Shown in pieces: positions 28,209-37,301 of a stretch of 64,000 bases of DNA. Both the position numbers and the translations under genes were made by a program. The DNA lies in the NCBI GenBank assembly GCA_963725895.1, contig CAVSAJ010000001.1, positions 868,001 through 932,000 on the forward strand, given 5' to 3'. Numbering within the stretch: the stretch's first letter is position 1; each line of letters opens with the position of its first letter. The notes beneath the pieces were generated by a model, which saw only the letters and a program-made list of their open reading frames with translations, ran no database searches and was not told the origin of the DNA. The DNA comes from Bog-473 sp963725895 (GTDB lineage: Bacteria > Actinomycetota > Acidimicrobiia > Acidimicrobiales > RAAP-2).

Positions 28209-29379
28209 CTACCGGGCACCCCCGGCTGCCATGCGTCGCGCCACGTTCTCGCTCGCCCGGACCCGGGCCGCCGAGTCGGCCGCCAAGACCCCTTCGACCT
28301 GGTCGACGTGATCGTCCGCCCAACCCTCGAGCGTTTCGGCGACGACGTCGGCGATGCCGGCCCAGGGCAGGCCACCGTTGAGGAACGCGTCGACCGCGAC
28401 CTCGTTGGCGGCGCTGAGCCACGCCGGCGCCGACCCGCCGGCGCGGCCCGCCTCGTAGGCCAGGTCGATGCAGCGGAAGACGGCACGGTCAGGCGGCTCG
28501 AACGTCAAGGTGCGCGGCTCGGACCAGTCGAGCGCGGCGAAGGGCGACGCGGCACCGGTCCGGCCACCCGAGCGCGTACCCGATGGGCAGGCGCATGTCG
28601 GTGGCGGCGAGCTGCGCCAGCGTCGACCCGTCTCGCAACTCCACCATGGAGTGCACGATCGACTGCGGGTGCACCACCACGTCGATGCGGTCGTAGTCGA
28701 TGCCGAACAGCTCGTGGGCCTCTATGACCTCGAGGCCCTTGTTCATCAGCGTGGAGGAGTCGACGGTGATCTTCGGACCCATGGACCACGTGGGGTGAGC
28801 CAGGGCGTCGGCGACGGTCACGGTACCGAGCCGGTCGGCGGGCCAACCCCGGAACGGACCACCCGACGCCGTGAGCAACAGGCGCGCGACGTCCGTCGCG
28901 CCGTGGACCGAAGCGAGGCACTGATGCAGCGCGCAGTGCTCGGAGTCGACCGGCACGATCTCCGCGCCCGGGGTGCGGCGCGCCTTCTGGACGACGGGAG
29001 CACCCGCGATCAACGACTCCTTGTTCGCCAGCGCGAGGAGCTTGCCGGCTTCGAGCGCAGCCATCGTCACGGGCAGCCCGGCGAAACCGACCACGGCGTT
29101 GAGCACCACGTCAGCGCCGCGCGCAGCGACGACCATGCCTTCCTCGCCGACCATGACCTCGGTGCCGGCTGGCACGCCGGCGCGAACGTCGCCTCCGCGA
29201 GCCACGTCGCCGATGACGACGACGTCGGGGCGAAACTCGGCGGCCTGAGCCACCAGGGCCTCGGCCGACGAGCGCGCGGCGAGCGCGTGGACTCGGAACC
29301 GCTCGGGCTCTCGGCGGATGACGTCGAGGGCCTGGGTGCCGACGGAGCCCGTGGACCCCATCAGGCTGACCGTGCGCAT
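28209..29379 (-). CDS. dxr: 1-deoxy-D-xylulose-5-phosphate reductoisomerase (frameshifted)
   Basis: The second MEP-pathway step, NADPH-dependent rearrangement of DXP. From 29379 the sequence gives GSTGSVGTQALDVI (NADPH site), LANKESLIAG, PVDSEHCALHQCL, LTASGGPF, HPTWSMGPKITVDSSTLMNKGLE and VHPQSIVHSMVE. After LGWPDR the family sequence continues in another frame (GAASPFAALDWSEPRTLTF...) to a stop at 28209. One base is gained or lost near 28545-28555. The reassembled length is about 389 residues, as expected. An error is more likely than a real break, since the next MEP gene is intact. Confidence 0.93.
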
Positions 29380-29383
29380 CAGC

Positions 29384-30931
29384 TCACCCGAGGTGCATCG
29401 CCTTGACCACGAAGTACGTGGCGGGGATCACGAACAAGAGCCCGTCGACGCGGTCGAGAATGCCCCCGTGGCCGGGCAGGATCCGGCCCATGTCCTTGAC
29501 GCCGAGGTGCCGCTTGATCATCGACTGGCTCAAGTCCCCGAGCGGCGCCACCACGGCGACGACCACGCCGTAGAGCGCGGCCTTGCTGATCGTCCACGGG
29601 TGGATGAAGTGAACCACGATGGTCGACACCAAGATGGCCACGATCGCGCCGCCGATGAGGCCCTCCCAGCTCTTGTTGGGGCTGATCGACGGTGCCAGCT
29701 GGTGCCTGCCCATGGCGGAGCCGATGAGCAGCGAGGCAATGTCGTCGGCCACCGTCACGATGACTGCCGCCAGGATGAAGGCGATCCCGTGTCGGTCGGG
29801 GAAGAGATTGGGATCGAGTAACAGAGCGGCGAAGGAGCCGAACGCTCCGATCCAGACGAAGACGAACACGGTCGAGGTGATGCCGGACACCGGCTCGGCC
29901 GCGGGTTCGACGCGGGCCAGGTACCAGATGAAGGAGCCGGCCACGAGCAAGACGAGCACCAGGGGCAACGCGGCGACGCCTTTGTTGTAGGTCTCGATGA
30001 GCAGCGAGAGGACGGCGACCAGGCCGAGCAAGGTCGCCGGGTGGTACTGGGCACGCCGAAAGGCGGCGTACGCCTCGGCCGCGGCGAGCAGCACCACGAC
30101 GCAGACGATGACCATGGTGGCGACGGTGCCGGCGGCGAAGCAGGCCAGCGCGGCAATGCCGAGCAACACTCCGGAGCCGATCGCCACCCGCATGTCACGC
30201 CCGTCGGTGCCCGCGGTGTTCACGTTGCCCGTCCGTATGTTGGCGCTCGAACGAGAGGTCCGCGGCACGCGCACCTTCTGCTCCGGTGGCTCTGGTGGGG
30301 TCAGCCTCGAGGCGGCGGAGACCGACGCGGCGGCAGCGACGGGCGATGCGACCTGCGCCGCGACATCGGCCGATTCGAGCTCGGGCTCGTAGGGCTCGAA
30401 CGTCTCGAAGGTCTCGTGCACCGAGGCTTCGACTTCGACGGACTCTCTCGCTGCGTGCGCGGGCTCGTGCTCGAGCCCTGGTTCGGGCGGGATCACCAAG
30501 GTGTCGTCGGACTCGAAGTGCCAGGGCTGCCGCTCGACGTCTTCTCCCTGCTCCTCCATCAGCGCGCCGACGGCGGGGAGGTCGTCGGAGAGCATGGAGG
30601 GCTCGAAGATCTCTTCTTGCGCTTCCCAGTCCGTCTCCTCCTCGCGCCATGTCGGCGGGGCGACGAGTGGCTCGTCGCCGTTGCTGCGATCGAGAACCGC
30701 CGGGACCTGGCCGGTGGGCGCGTCGTTCCAGTGCGGGAGCTCGGCATGTTCCTCGTCGACGGGTCCCGTCACCTCGCGGATGGTGTCCCCCGCCGGTTCC
30801 GCGCCGATGATGCGCACCCGCCCGGAGTGGTAGCTGGGGGGGTCTTCGTCGACACCTTCTGAGCCCGGATCACCCAAGCCCCCGAAACCGCCGTCGAACT
30901 CGTCCACGTCGTCTCTGCCGTCGTCGCTCAT
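29384..30931 (-). CDS. cdsA: Phosphatidate cytidylyltransferase with long acidic N-terminal extension
   Basis: Makes CDP-diacylglycerol for phospholipid synthesis. The catalytic membrane domain occupies residues about 250-515, with seven or eight hydrophobic segments, PSISPNKSWEGLIGG and the signature ending GDLSQSMIKRHLGVKDMGRILPGHGGILDRVD (in parts). Ahead of it is a roughly 240-residue hydrophilic, strongly acidic, probably disordered extension not found in ordinary CdsA of about 270-300 residues. It is 4 bases before dxr and 11 after frr. The extension shows no domain I can name. Confidence 0.93.
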   Translation of the reverse strand: MSDDGRDDVDEFDGGFGGLGDPGSEGVDEDPPSYHSGRVRIIGAEPAGDTIREVTGPVDEEHAELPHWNDAPTGQVPAVLDRSNGDEPLVAPPTWREEETDWEAQEEIFEPSMLSDDLPAVGALMEEQGEDVERQPWHFESDDTLVIPPEPGLEHEPAHAARESVEVEASVHETFETFEPYEPELESADVAAQVASPVAAAASVSAASRLTPPEPPEQKVRVPRTSRSSANIRTGNVNTAGTDGRDMRVAIGSGVLLGIAALACFAAGTVATMVIVCVVVLLAAAEAYAAFRRAQYHPATLLGLVAVLSLLIETYNKGVAALPLVLVLLVAGSFIWYLARVEPAAEPVSGITSTVFVFVWIGAFGSFAALLLDPNLFPDRHGIAFILAAVIVTVADDIASLLIGSAMGRHQLAPSISPNKSWEGLIGGAIVAILVSTIVVHFIHPWTISKAALYGVVVAVVAPLGDLSQSMIKRHLGVKDMGRILPGHGGILDRVDGLLFVIPATYFVVKAMHLG

Positions 30932-30942
30932 TCCGTCGCCCC

Positions 30943-31512
30943 CTAGACCTGCAGCAACTCTTGCTCTTTGTGTGAGAGCAGCTGGTCGATCAGCGCGACT
31001 TGCTCGTGGGTGATCTTCTCGAGCTCCTTCTCCACTCGCTCGAGCTCGTCGGTGGTGAGATCACCGTCCTTTTGCAGGGCCTCGAGCTCGTGGCGCCCGG
31101 CCCGGCGCAGGTTCCGCACTGCGACCCTCCCCTCCTCTGCCTTGTGCCGCACGACCTTGACCAGCTCCTTGCGGCGCTCTTCTGTCAACGGCGGAAAGGC
31201 CAGCCGGATCACGGTCCCGTCGTTCGTGGGGTTTATACCCAGGTCAGATGCCATGATCGCTTTCTCGATCGCCCCCAGCGACCCCTTGTCGTACGGAGAG
31301 ATCACCAGGAGCATCGCGTCGGGCACGCTGAAGCCGGCCAGCTGCCGGAGCGACGTCGGCGTCCCGTAGTAGTCCACCGTGAGCGTCTCGACCAGGGCCG
31401 AAGACGCCCGGCCGGTCCGTACGTTGCCCATCTCGTGGCGCACGTGGTCGATGGCCTTGCCCATCTTCTCCCTGGTGTCCTCCTTGAGGAGGGTGGCGAG
31501 GTCGTCGTCCAT
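30943..31512 (-). CDS. frr: Ribosome recycling factor
   Basis: A 189-residue RRF that splits post-termination ribosomes with EF-G. Family landmarks include RTGRASSALVETLTVDYYGTPTSL (in parts), NDGTVIRLAFPPLTEERRKELVK and VRNLRRAGRHEL. Its ATG shares one base with the pyrH stop (TGATG), so the two are translationally coupled. Order rpsB-tsf-pyrH-frr-cdsA is the bacterial standard. Confidence 0.97.
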   Translation of the reverse strand: MDDDLATLLKEDTREKMGKAIDHVRHEMGNVRTGRASSALVETLTVDYYGTPTSLRQLAGFSVPDAMLLVISPYDKGSLGAIEKAIMASDLGINPTNDGTVIRLAFPPLTEERRKELVKVVRHKAEEGRVAVRNLRRAGRHELEALQKDGDLTTDELERVEKELEKITHEQVALIDQLLSHKEQELLQV

Positions 31513-32231
31513 CAGCAGACCAGCGTACCGATCTGCTCGCCGCTGAGCGCACGAGGGATGTTGCCCGGGATCATCAGGTCAAAGACCCGGATCGGCAGGT
31601 TGTTGTCCTTGCAGAAGGTGATGGCGGTCAAGTCCATCACCCGCAGGTCGCGGTTGATCACCTCCATGAAGGAGACCTCGTCGTACCGCGTGGCGGTCGG
31701 GTCCAGCTTGGGGTCGGCGCTGTAGACGCCGTCGACCCCCGAGTGGGTGCCCTTGCACAGGAGCTCGGCCCCGATCTCGGCCGCGCGGAACGCTGCGGGC
31801 GTGTCCGTGGTGAAGAAGGGGTTGCCCATGCCGGCAGCGAAGATCACGATCCGGCCCTTCTCCAGGTGGCGGATGGCACGCCGCCGGATGTAGGGCTCCG
31901 CGACCTCCGCCATGGACAGCGCGCTCAAGACGCGTGTCGGCTGGTCCTGGTGCTCGAGCGCGTCCTGAAGCGCGAGCGCGTTGATGACGGTCCCGAGCAT
32001 GCCCATGGTGTCCGAGGTGGCACGGTCCATGCCACCGCTCTCTCCGACCGAACCGCGCCAGATGTTGCCGCCGCCCACGACGACTGCGAGCTCGAGCCCA
32101 CCGCCTTCCATCGCGCGCGCCATCTCCTTGGCCATGCGCTCGACGGTCGCTGCGTCGAGCGTCTCGTCGGAGGCGGCGGAGGCCAGGGCCTCCCCTGACA
32201 TCTTGAGGACGATGCGGCGCGGCTCTCCCAC
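31512..32231 (-). CDS. pyrH: Uridylate kinase (UMP kinase)
   Basis: Phosphorylates UMP to UDP. The 239-residue amino-acid-kinase fold has LKMSGEAL at the start, VVGGGNIWRG near residue 50, the MGMLGTVINALALQDALE helix, and the C-terminal LTAITFCKDNNLPIRVF. Intact and of normal length. It begins 12 bases after tsf and overlaps frr by one base. Confidence 0.96.
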   Translation of the reverse strand: MGEPRRIVLKMSGEALASAASDETLDAATVERMAKEMARAMEGGGLELAVVVGGGNIWRGSVGESGGMDRATSDTMGMLGTVINALALQDALEHQDQPTRVLSALSMAEVAEPYIRRRAIRHLEKGRIVIFAAGMGNPFFTTDTPAAFRAAEIGAELLCKGTHSGVDGVYSADPKLDPTATRYDEVSFMEVINRDLRVMDLTAITFCKDNNLPIRVFDLMIPGNIPRALSGEQIGTLVC

Positions 32232-32243
32232 GATCTCAGCGCG

Positions 32244-33038
32244 TCAGGCGCCGATGACGACCTGGGCGAACGAGACGATGCGTGCCGACCCGAGCAATCC
32301 GGCGATCGTCTGCTTCTCGTCTCGCGCGTACGACTGGTCGAGCAGCACGCGCTCTTTGAACCAACCCGTCATGCGGCCCTCGACGATCTTGTCGAGCGCC
32401 GCTTCGGGTTTGCCCTCGTTGCGCGAAATCGTCTCGAGTGTGGCGCGCTCGGCGGCCACGTCGGCCTCGGGCACCTCGTCACGGCTGAGGTAGGCCGGCT
32501 TGGCGAAGGCGATGTGCACGGCGATGTCGTGCGCCAGCTCCTCGGAGCCGCCCTCGAGCACCACGGCGACCGCGTTCACGCCACGGCCCGCTTGGCGGTG
32601 CAGGTACGTGTCGAGGACTTGGCCCGACTCGGCGACGAGGCGGCGCACCTCTCCAACCGAGATGTTCTCCTTCAGGGTGGCGCGCAGCCGGTCGATCTCG
32701 TCGTTCAACTCGCTGGTCGCGTCCTCGCCCTTGGCGGCGACCAGCCCGGCGAGCTCGTCGGCCAGGGCGACGAACTCCGGCGCCTTGGCCACGAAGTCGG
32801 TCTCGCAGCGCAGCTCCACCACGGCAGCGGCGTTGTCGCTCCGCGCGACGGCCACCGCGCCCTCAGTGGCTTCGCGATCGCTCCGCTTGGCGGCGCCCGC
32901 CTGGCCCTTCTCGCGGAGGATCTGTGCCGCCTTTTCCAGGTCTCCGCCCGCCTCTTCGAGGGCGTTCCTGCAGTCGAGAATCCCCGCGCCGGTCATCTGG
33001 CGCAGGGCCGCGACATCCTTTGCGCTGTACGCGGCCAC
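32244..33038 (-). CDS. tsf: Elongation factor Ts
   Basis: A 264-residue nucleotide-exchange factor for EF-Tu. The N-terminal UBA-like domain (LRQMTGAGILDCRNALEE, with an LREKGQA helix) is followed by the conserved ELRCETDFVAKAPEF near residue 73. I chose the GTG at 33038 (MAAYSAKDV) because the UBA domain starts there; the longer frame is arginine-rich without similarity. It starts 2 bases after the rpsB stop. Confidence 0.96.
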   Translation of the reverse strand: MAAYSAKDVAALRQMTGAGILDCRNALEEAGGDLEKAAQILREKGQAGAAKRSDREATEGAVAVARSDNAAAVVELRCETDFVAKAPEFVALADELAGLVAAKGEDATSELNDEIDRLRATLKENISVGEVRRLVAESGQVLDTYLHRQAGRGVNAVAVVLEGGSEELAHDIAVHIAFAKPAYLSRDEVPEADVAAERATLETISRNEGKPEAALDKIVEGRMTGWFKERVLLDQSYARDEKQTIAGLLGSARIVSFAQVVIGA

Positions 33039-33040
33039 GC

Positions 33041-33829
33041 TCAGGCCACCTCGACCGGCTCTTGTGGCACATGGGCGCGGCGGGGACGGGGCGACGGCGT
33101 GGGTGCCTCGTCGGCGTGGGCAGGCGCCAAGCGGCGGCGGTGCTCGGCGATGAAGCGGCCCTCGGCCACGGCGTCGGCGATGACCCGGCACATGAGAGAG
33201 CCCGAGCGGATGGCGTCGTCGTTGCCCGGGATCACGTAGTCGATGACGTCGGGGTCGCAGTTGGTGTCGACGACGGCCACGACCGGGAGACCGAGCTTGC
33301 GGGCCTCGGTCACTGCGATGTGCTCCTTCTTGGTGTCGATGACGAACACGGCGTTGGGCAGCCGCTCCAGGTCGGCGATGCCGCCGAGGTTTCTCGTCAG
33401 CTTCTCGAGCTCTCGGGTGTGCTGGAGCGCCTCACGCTTGGGCATGCCGTCGAAGTCGCCGGCTGCCTGCATGGCACGGAGCTCCTGCATCCGCTTCACC
33501 CGGCCGGACACCGTGGCGAAGTTGGTCAACATGCCGCCCAGCCAGCGCTGGTTCACATAGGGCATGCCGCACGCCTGGGCGTATTCGGCCACCGGGCCCT
33601 GAGTTTGCTTCTTGGTCCCCACGAAGAGGATGGTGCCTCCGTCGGCGACCAGGTCGCGGACGTACCCGTAGGCGGACTCGACGCCACTGAGCGTCTTGCG
33701 CAGGTCGATGAGATAGATGCCGTTGCGCTCACCAAGGATGAAGCGCTTCATCTTCGGGTTCCACCGGCGTGTCTGGTGGCCGAAGTGGACCCCAGCCTCC
33801 AGCAGCTGTCGCATGGAAACGACGGCCAT
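33041..33829 (-). CDS. rpsB: 30S ribosomal protein S2
   Basis: A 262-residue S2 with MRQLLEAGVHFGHQTRRWNPKM at the start, ILFVGTKKQ, the WLGGMLTNF motif and PDVIDYVIPGNDDAIRS. The last roughly 35 residues are an Arg/Ala/Pro-rich tail. The leader has an AACTGGAGGAAC ribosome site. It heads the long minus-strand translation/lipid operon. Confidence 0.97.
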   Translation of the reverse strand: MAVVSMRQLLEAGVHFGHQTRRWNPKMKRFILGERNGIYLIDLRKTLSGVESAYGYVRDLVADGGTILFVGTKKQTQGPVAEYAQACGMPYVNQRWLGGMLTNFATVSGRVKRMQELRAMQAAGDFDGMPKREALQHTRELEKLTRNLGGIADLERLPNAVFVIDTKKEHIAVTEARKLGLPVVAVVDTNCDPDVIDYVIPGNDDAIRSGSLMCRVIADAVAEGRFIAEHRRRLAPAHADEAPTPSPRPRRAHVPQEPVEVA

Positions 33830-33948
33830 ACAGTTGTTCCTCCAGTCGGTTGTGCTCCCCTGGCGCAGCGCCGCCCGCAGGCCGCGACCGTGGATCGCGC
33901 ACAGGTGATGTCGTCGGGTGCTACCCGCCCACCGCCGTGGTGGGCCGA

Positions 33949-33957
33949 ATCATGCTA
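33949..33957 (-). promoter_or_regulatory. -10 box of the rpsB operon promoter
   Basis: GGCTAGCAT on the minus strand, with TAGCAT at 33952-33957, lies about 120 bases before the rpsB ATG and repeats the GCTAGCAT seen before rpsO. A CCCACCACGGCGGTGGG hairpin just downstream could be an S2 autoregulatory leader element. No convincing -35 box. Confidence 0.4.
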
Positions 33958-33980
33958 GCCGCTGAACGGGTCCTGTGGAC

Positions 33981-34841
33981 CTAGGACCTGGGGTGCGTCT
34001 CGCCGTACACCGAGCGCAGCCGCTCCTTGCTCACGTGCGTGTAGATCTGGGTGGTGGCCAGGCTGGCATGGCCGAGCAGCTCTTGGACCACCCGGAGGTC
34101 GGCGCCGCCGTCGAGCAGGTGGGTGGCATAGGTGTGGCGCAGGGCGTGGGGGTGCGTGGGTGAGCCGGCGCGCCGGTCGAGGATGCGGCGCACATCGCGG
34201 GGCCCGAGCCGCGCACCCCTTTGGTTGACGAAGGCCGCCTCGGGTGGTCCCTCCATGTCGTTGCGGCCGTCGTGCAGCCATGCATCCAGTGCGGCGACCG
34301 CGGCGTCGTGGATGGGCACCCGGCGCTGCTTGCTTCCCTTGCCGAGCACCGTCACCGTGCGGCCGCGCAGGTCGATGTCACTCCGGTCGAGTCCGCACAG
34401 CTCCGAGACGCGCAACCCTGCCGCGTAGAGGAGCTCGAGAACCGCGAGATCGCGCCGGTCCAGCGCGTCGGTGGCGCCGACATCGAGCAGCCCGCTGACT
34501 TCGCCCTTGGAAAGAACACGGGGAAGCCTCCCGCCGCCCGCGGGGGCCCGCAGTGAGCGGGCCGGATCCGAGCCGATGCGGCCCTGCCGGAACATCCAGG
34601 CGAAGTAGCAGCGCAGCGCGGCCGCCTTGCGGGCAATCGTCGCGCGGGCAAGACGCCGCGTACCGAGGGAGGCGAGATACCGACGGAGGTGCAGACGGTC
34701 GACGGCCTCGGGCCCGTGGACATCGCTGCGCGCCATCCACTCCGCGAAGGCCGTGACGTCGCTCAGGTACGCCGTCCGGGTGGCTGCGGCACGGCCTCCG
34801 AGCCAAGCCGAAAAGCCGGGCAAGTCCCAATCCAGCGGCAC
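33981..34841 (-). CDS. xerC: Tyrosine recombinase XerC/XerD type
   Basis: A 286-residue site-specific recombinase that resolves chromosome dimers at dif. The SAM-like core-binding domain covers residues about 1-90. The catalytic domain shows the first Arg in AAGLRVSELCGL, the HALRHTYATHLLDGG box (His, Arg), the following LLGHAS His and the nucleophile Tyr in TTQIYTH. The GTG at 34841 (MPLDWDLPGF) is preferred; a TACGGT box lies 8 bases upstream of it. Housekeeping context next to rpsB argues against a phage integrase. Confidence 0.93.
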   Translation of the reverse strand: MPLDWDLPGFSAWLGGRAAATRTAYLSDVTAFAEWMARSDVHGPEAVDRLHLRRYLASLGTRRLARATIARKAAALRCYFAWMFRQGRIGSDPARSLRAPAGGGRLPRVLSKGEVSGLLDVGATDALDRRDLAVLELLYAAGLRVSELCGLDRSDIDLRGRTVTVLGKGSKQRRVPIHDAAVAALDAWLHDGRNDMEGPPEAAFVNQRGARLGPRDVRRILDRRAGSPTHPHALRHTYATHLLDGGADLRVVQELLGHASLATTQIYTHVSKERLRSVYGETHPRS

Positions 34842-34941
34842 CGCTCCCCACCGTACCGCCCCCACCGAGAGGGTCCTGGGAACTAACGTCCCTCGGGAAC
34901 CTTCCGGGGGGTCCGCTGGGTTCGGGAAAAAGGGAGGGCCG

Positions 34942-36605
34942 ATGGTCTCGAAATTCGATCGCCGCACCCTGCTTGCGGGCAGTGCTGCGGCTGCGGCGGG
35001 CTTTGCGGGCGCCTCTGCACTCGGACTGGGCTTCGACGGCATCGCCGGCGCTGTCACCAACGGCCCGGGGCTGAACGGCGTCAGCACGAAGACCCCGAAG
35101 AAGGGCGGCAGCCTCGTCTTCGGCGTGGACGCCGAGGAGTCGGGCTTCGACCCGACCCAGGCCCGCTTCGACGAGGTCGGCGTGATGTACGCACGCACAG
35201 TCTTCGATCCGCTCACGATCATCACCGCTCAACGGCGACTGGGTGCCGTACCTGGCCGAGTCCGTGGTCCCCAACGCGAGCTACACCTCATGGACCATCA
35301 CGCTGCGGCCCAACGTCATGTTCCACGACGGGACGCCGTGCAACGGCGCCGCCCTGGTGACCAACCTCGAGGCGCAGGCCAAGTCGCTGCTGACCGGTGT
35401 CATCATCGGCCCCACGCTGGTGTCGATCACCCAGACCGGCCCGCTGGCGGCCACCATCACCTTCAAGTCGGCCTGGGTGCCCTTCCCCTACTACCTCGCG
35501 GGCGGCATCGGCGGGCAGATCGCCTACGTCGTGGCGCCCTCCATGCTGTCGAACCCCAACGGCACGACGAACCCGGTCGGCACGGGTCCGTTCGTCTTCA
35601 AGGAGTGGATCCCCAACAACCACTTCACCGCCACGGCCAACCCGAACTACTGGCGCAAGGGCATGCCCTACCTGTCGGAGATCACCTTCAAGCCGATCCC
35701 CGACGAGCAGGCGCGGGCCGAGGCGCTCAAGTCGGGCACGATCGACCTGATGATCACCGACACGCCGCAGATCATCGAGGAGTTCCGCGGCAACCACGCC
35801 TATGCCTACATCGACGACGGCACGCACGTCGCCGGCGAGCCAGACATGAACTGCGTCCAGTTGAACTGCCTGGCCAAGCCGTTCAACGACCCGAACGTCC
35901 GTCGAGCCGCCGCCATGGCGATCAACCGCAAGCAGTACGCCCGGGTCATCGATGCGAACGTCCTGCCGGTGAGCAACGGGCTGTTCATCCCCGGCTCGCC
36001 CTACTACTCGACGACCCAGTACCCCGCCTACAACCCGTCGCAGGCGAGCAGACTGGTCAAGGCGGCAGAGCAGACGAATGGCGGGCCGATCTCGTTCTCC
36101 TACGGCTCGACGAACTCGCCCGCCGCCATCCGCGCTGCGCAATACCTGGAGCAGGCCTGGGAACAGGTCGGCTTCAAGGTGAGCACGAACATCGTGCAGC
36201 AGGACGACACGATCAACAACGCGCTGGCCGGCAAGTACCAAGCCCTCGGCTGGCGCCAGTTCGGCGCGGTCGACCCCGACCTCAACTACATCTTCTGGAG
36301 CACGACCACGGTGAGCTCGGGCTGCCCTCTCCATCAACATGGCCCGCAACGCCGACCCCACGATCGAGAAGGCGCTGCTGAACGGGCGCGAGAGCACCGA
36401 CCACGAGGTGCGGGTGGCGGCCTACCAGACCGTGAACAAGCGGCTGGCGCTGGACCTGCCCTACCTCTGGACCGACCGGGCCATCTGGGCCGTCATCGGC
36501 AACCCGTCCGTGCAGAACTTCAACAACCCCACCACGCCACAGGGCACGCCTGCATACGGCATGATCGGTGGTTCCATTTGGCCCACACAGATCTGGATCA
36601 GCTGA
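34942..36605 (+). CDS. Family 5 extracellular solute-binding protein, Tat signal (frameshifted)
   Basis: A periplasmic/extracellular-type peptide or oligopeptide binding protein of an ABC importer. The start MVSKFDRRTLLAG followed by an alanine-rich stretch is a Tat-type signal. The family 5 features SGFDPTQ, LRPNVMFHDGTPCNGA, VGTGPFVFKEW, ANPNYWRKGMPYL, FNDPNVRRAAAMAINRKQY and the C-terminal RLALDLPYLWTDRAIW are spread over three frames. Indels lie near 35225-35240 and 36315-36340. Joined, it gives about 554 residues, a normal length. No permease or ATPase genes adjoin it, so it is an orphan here. GGGAGGG precedes the ATG. It ends 11 bases before mtrA. Confidence 0.85.
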
Positions 36606-36616
36606 AATGGAGGCTG

Positions 36617-37300
36617 ATGAGCGGACGCATCCTGGTCGTCGAGGACGATGAACGCATCAGGTCCTCCATGCGGCTCGCCCTGGAGGGCGAGGGCTACGAA
36701 GTAAGGGACGCGGCCAGCGGCGAGGAGGGCCTCGACATGTTCGCCGAGGCACGCCCCGACGTTGCGCTCATCGACCTCATGCTCCCGGGCATGGACGGCT
36801 TCGAGTGCTGCCGCGCCCTGCGCCGGAGCAGCGCCGTGCCGATCATCATCGTCACGGCACGCGCGGACACCCACGACGTCGTGGCCGGGCTGGAAGCCGG
36901 GGCTGACGACTACGTCACCAAGCCTTTCGTCGCCAAGGAGCTGGCGGCCCGCATCCGAGCCCTGCTGCGCCGCGCCCGTCCAGCCGAGGACGAACCCGGC
37001 GCACTGACCTTCGGCGACCTCCAGCTGCTCCCCGAGCAAGGGGTCCTGCGCCGGCTCAACGGCGAAGAGGTCCACTGCACACGGACCGAGTTCCGTCTCT
37101 TGTGCGAGCTGGCGGCGAGCCCCAACAAGGTGCTCAGCCGCGAGCAGCTGCTCGACCGGGTGTGGGGCTACGACTACTTCGGTGACGGCCGCCTCGTCGA
37201 CGTGCACATCCGGCGCTTGCGCACCAAGGTGGAGGCGGACCCCGCCGTGCCCCAACACATACTCACCGTCAGGGGCATGGGCTACAAACTGGTGCCGTGA
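36617..37300 (+). CDS. mtrA: OmpR-family response regulator, MtrA-like
   Basis: A 227-residue two-component regulator. The receiver has the acidic pair Asp10/Asp11, phosphoacceptor Asp53 (ALIDLMLPG), and the conserved Thr and Lys in IIVTARAD and YVTKPF. The C-terminal winged helix (about 130-227) has TRTEFRLLCELA and VDVHIRRLRTKVE. I chose the ATG at 36617 after GGAGGC. The neighbours, a sensor kinase and a GerMN lipoprotein, match the actinobacterial mtrA-mtrB-lpqB operon controlling cell-wall and division genes; orthology is inferred from that order. Confidence 0.9.
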   Translation: MSGRILVVEDDERIRSSMRLALEGEGYEVRDAASGEEGLDMFAEARPDVALIDLMLPGMDGFECCRALRRSSAVPIIIVTARADTHDVVAGLEAGADDYVTKPFVAKELAARIRALLRRARPAEDEPGALTFGDLQLLPEQGVLRRLNGEEVHCTRTEFRLLCELAASPNKVLSREQLLDRVWGYDYFGDGRLVDVHIRRLRTKVEADPAVPQHILTVRGMGYKLVP

Positions 37301-37301
37301 C

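Noticed and set aside
33981..34841. Tyrosine recombinase as a sign of an integrated element
   Set aside because: Its length and motifs fit XerC/XerD, it sits in the normal position beside rpsB, and no attachment-site repeats, phage or transfer genes are nearby.
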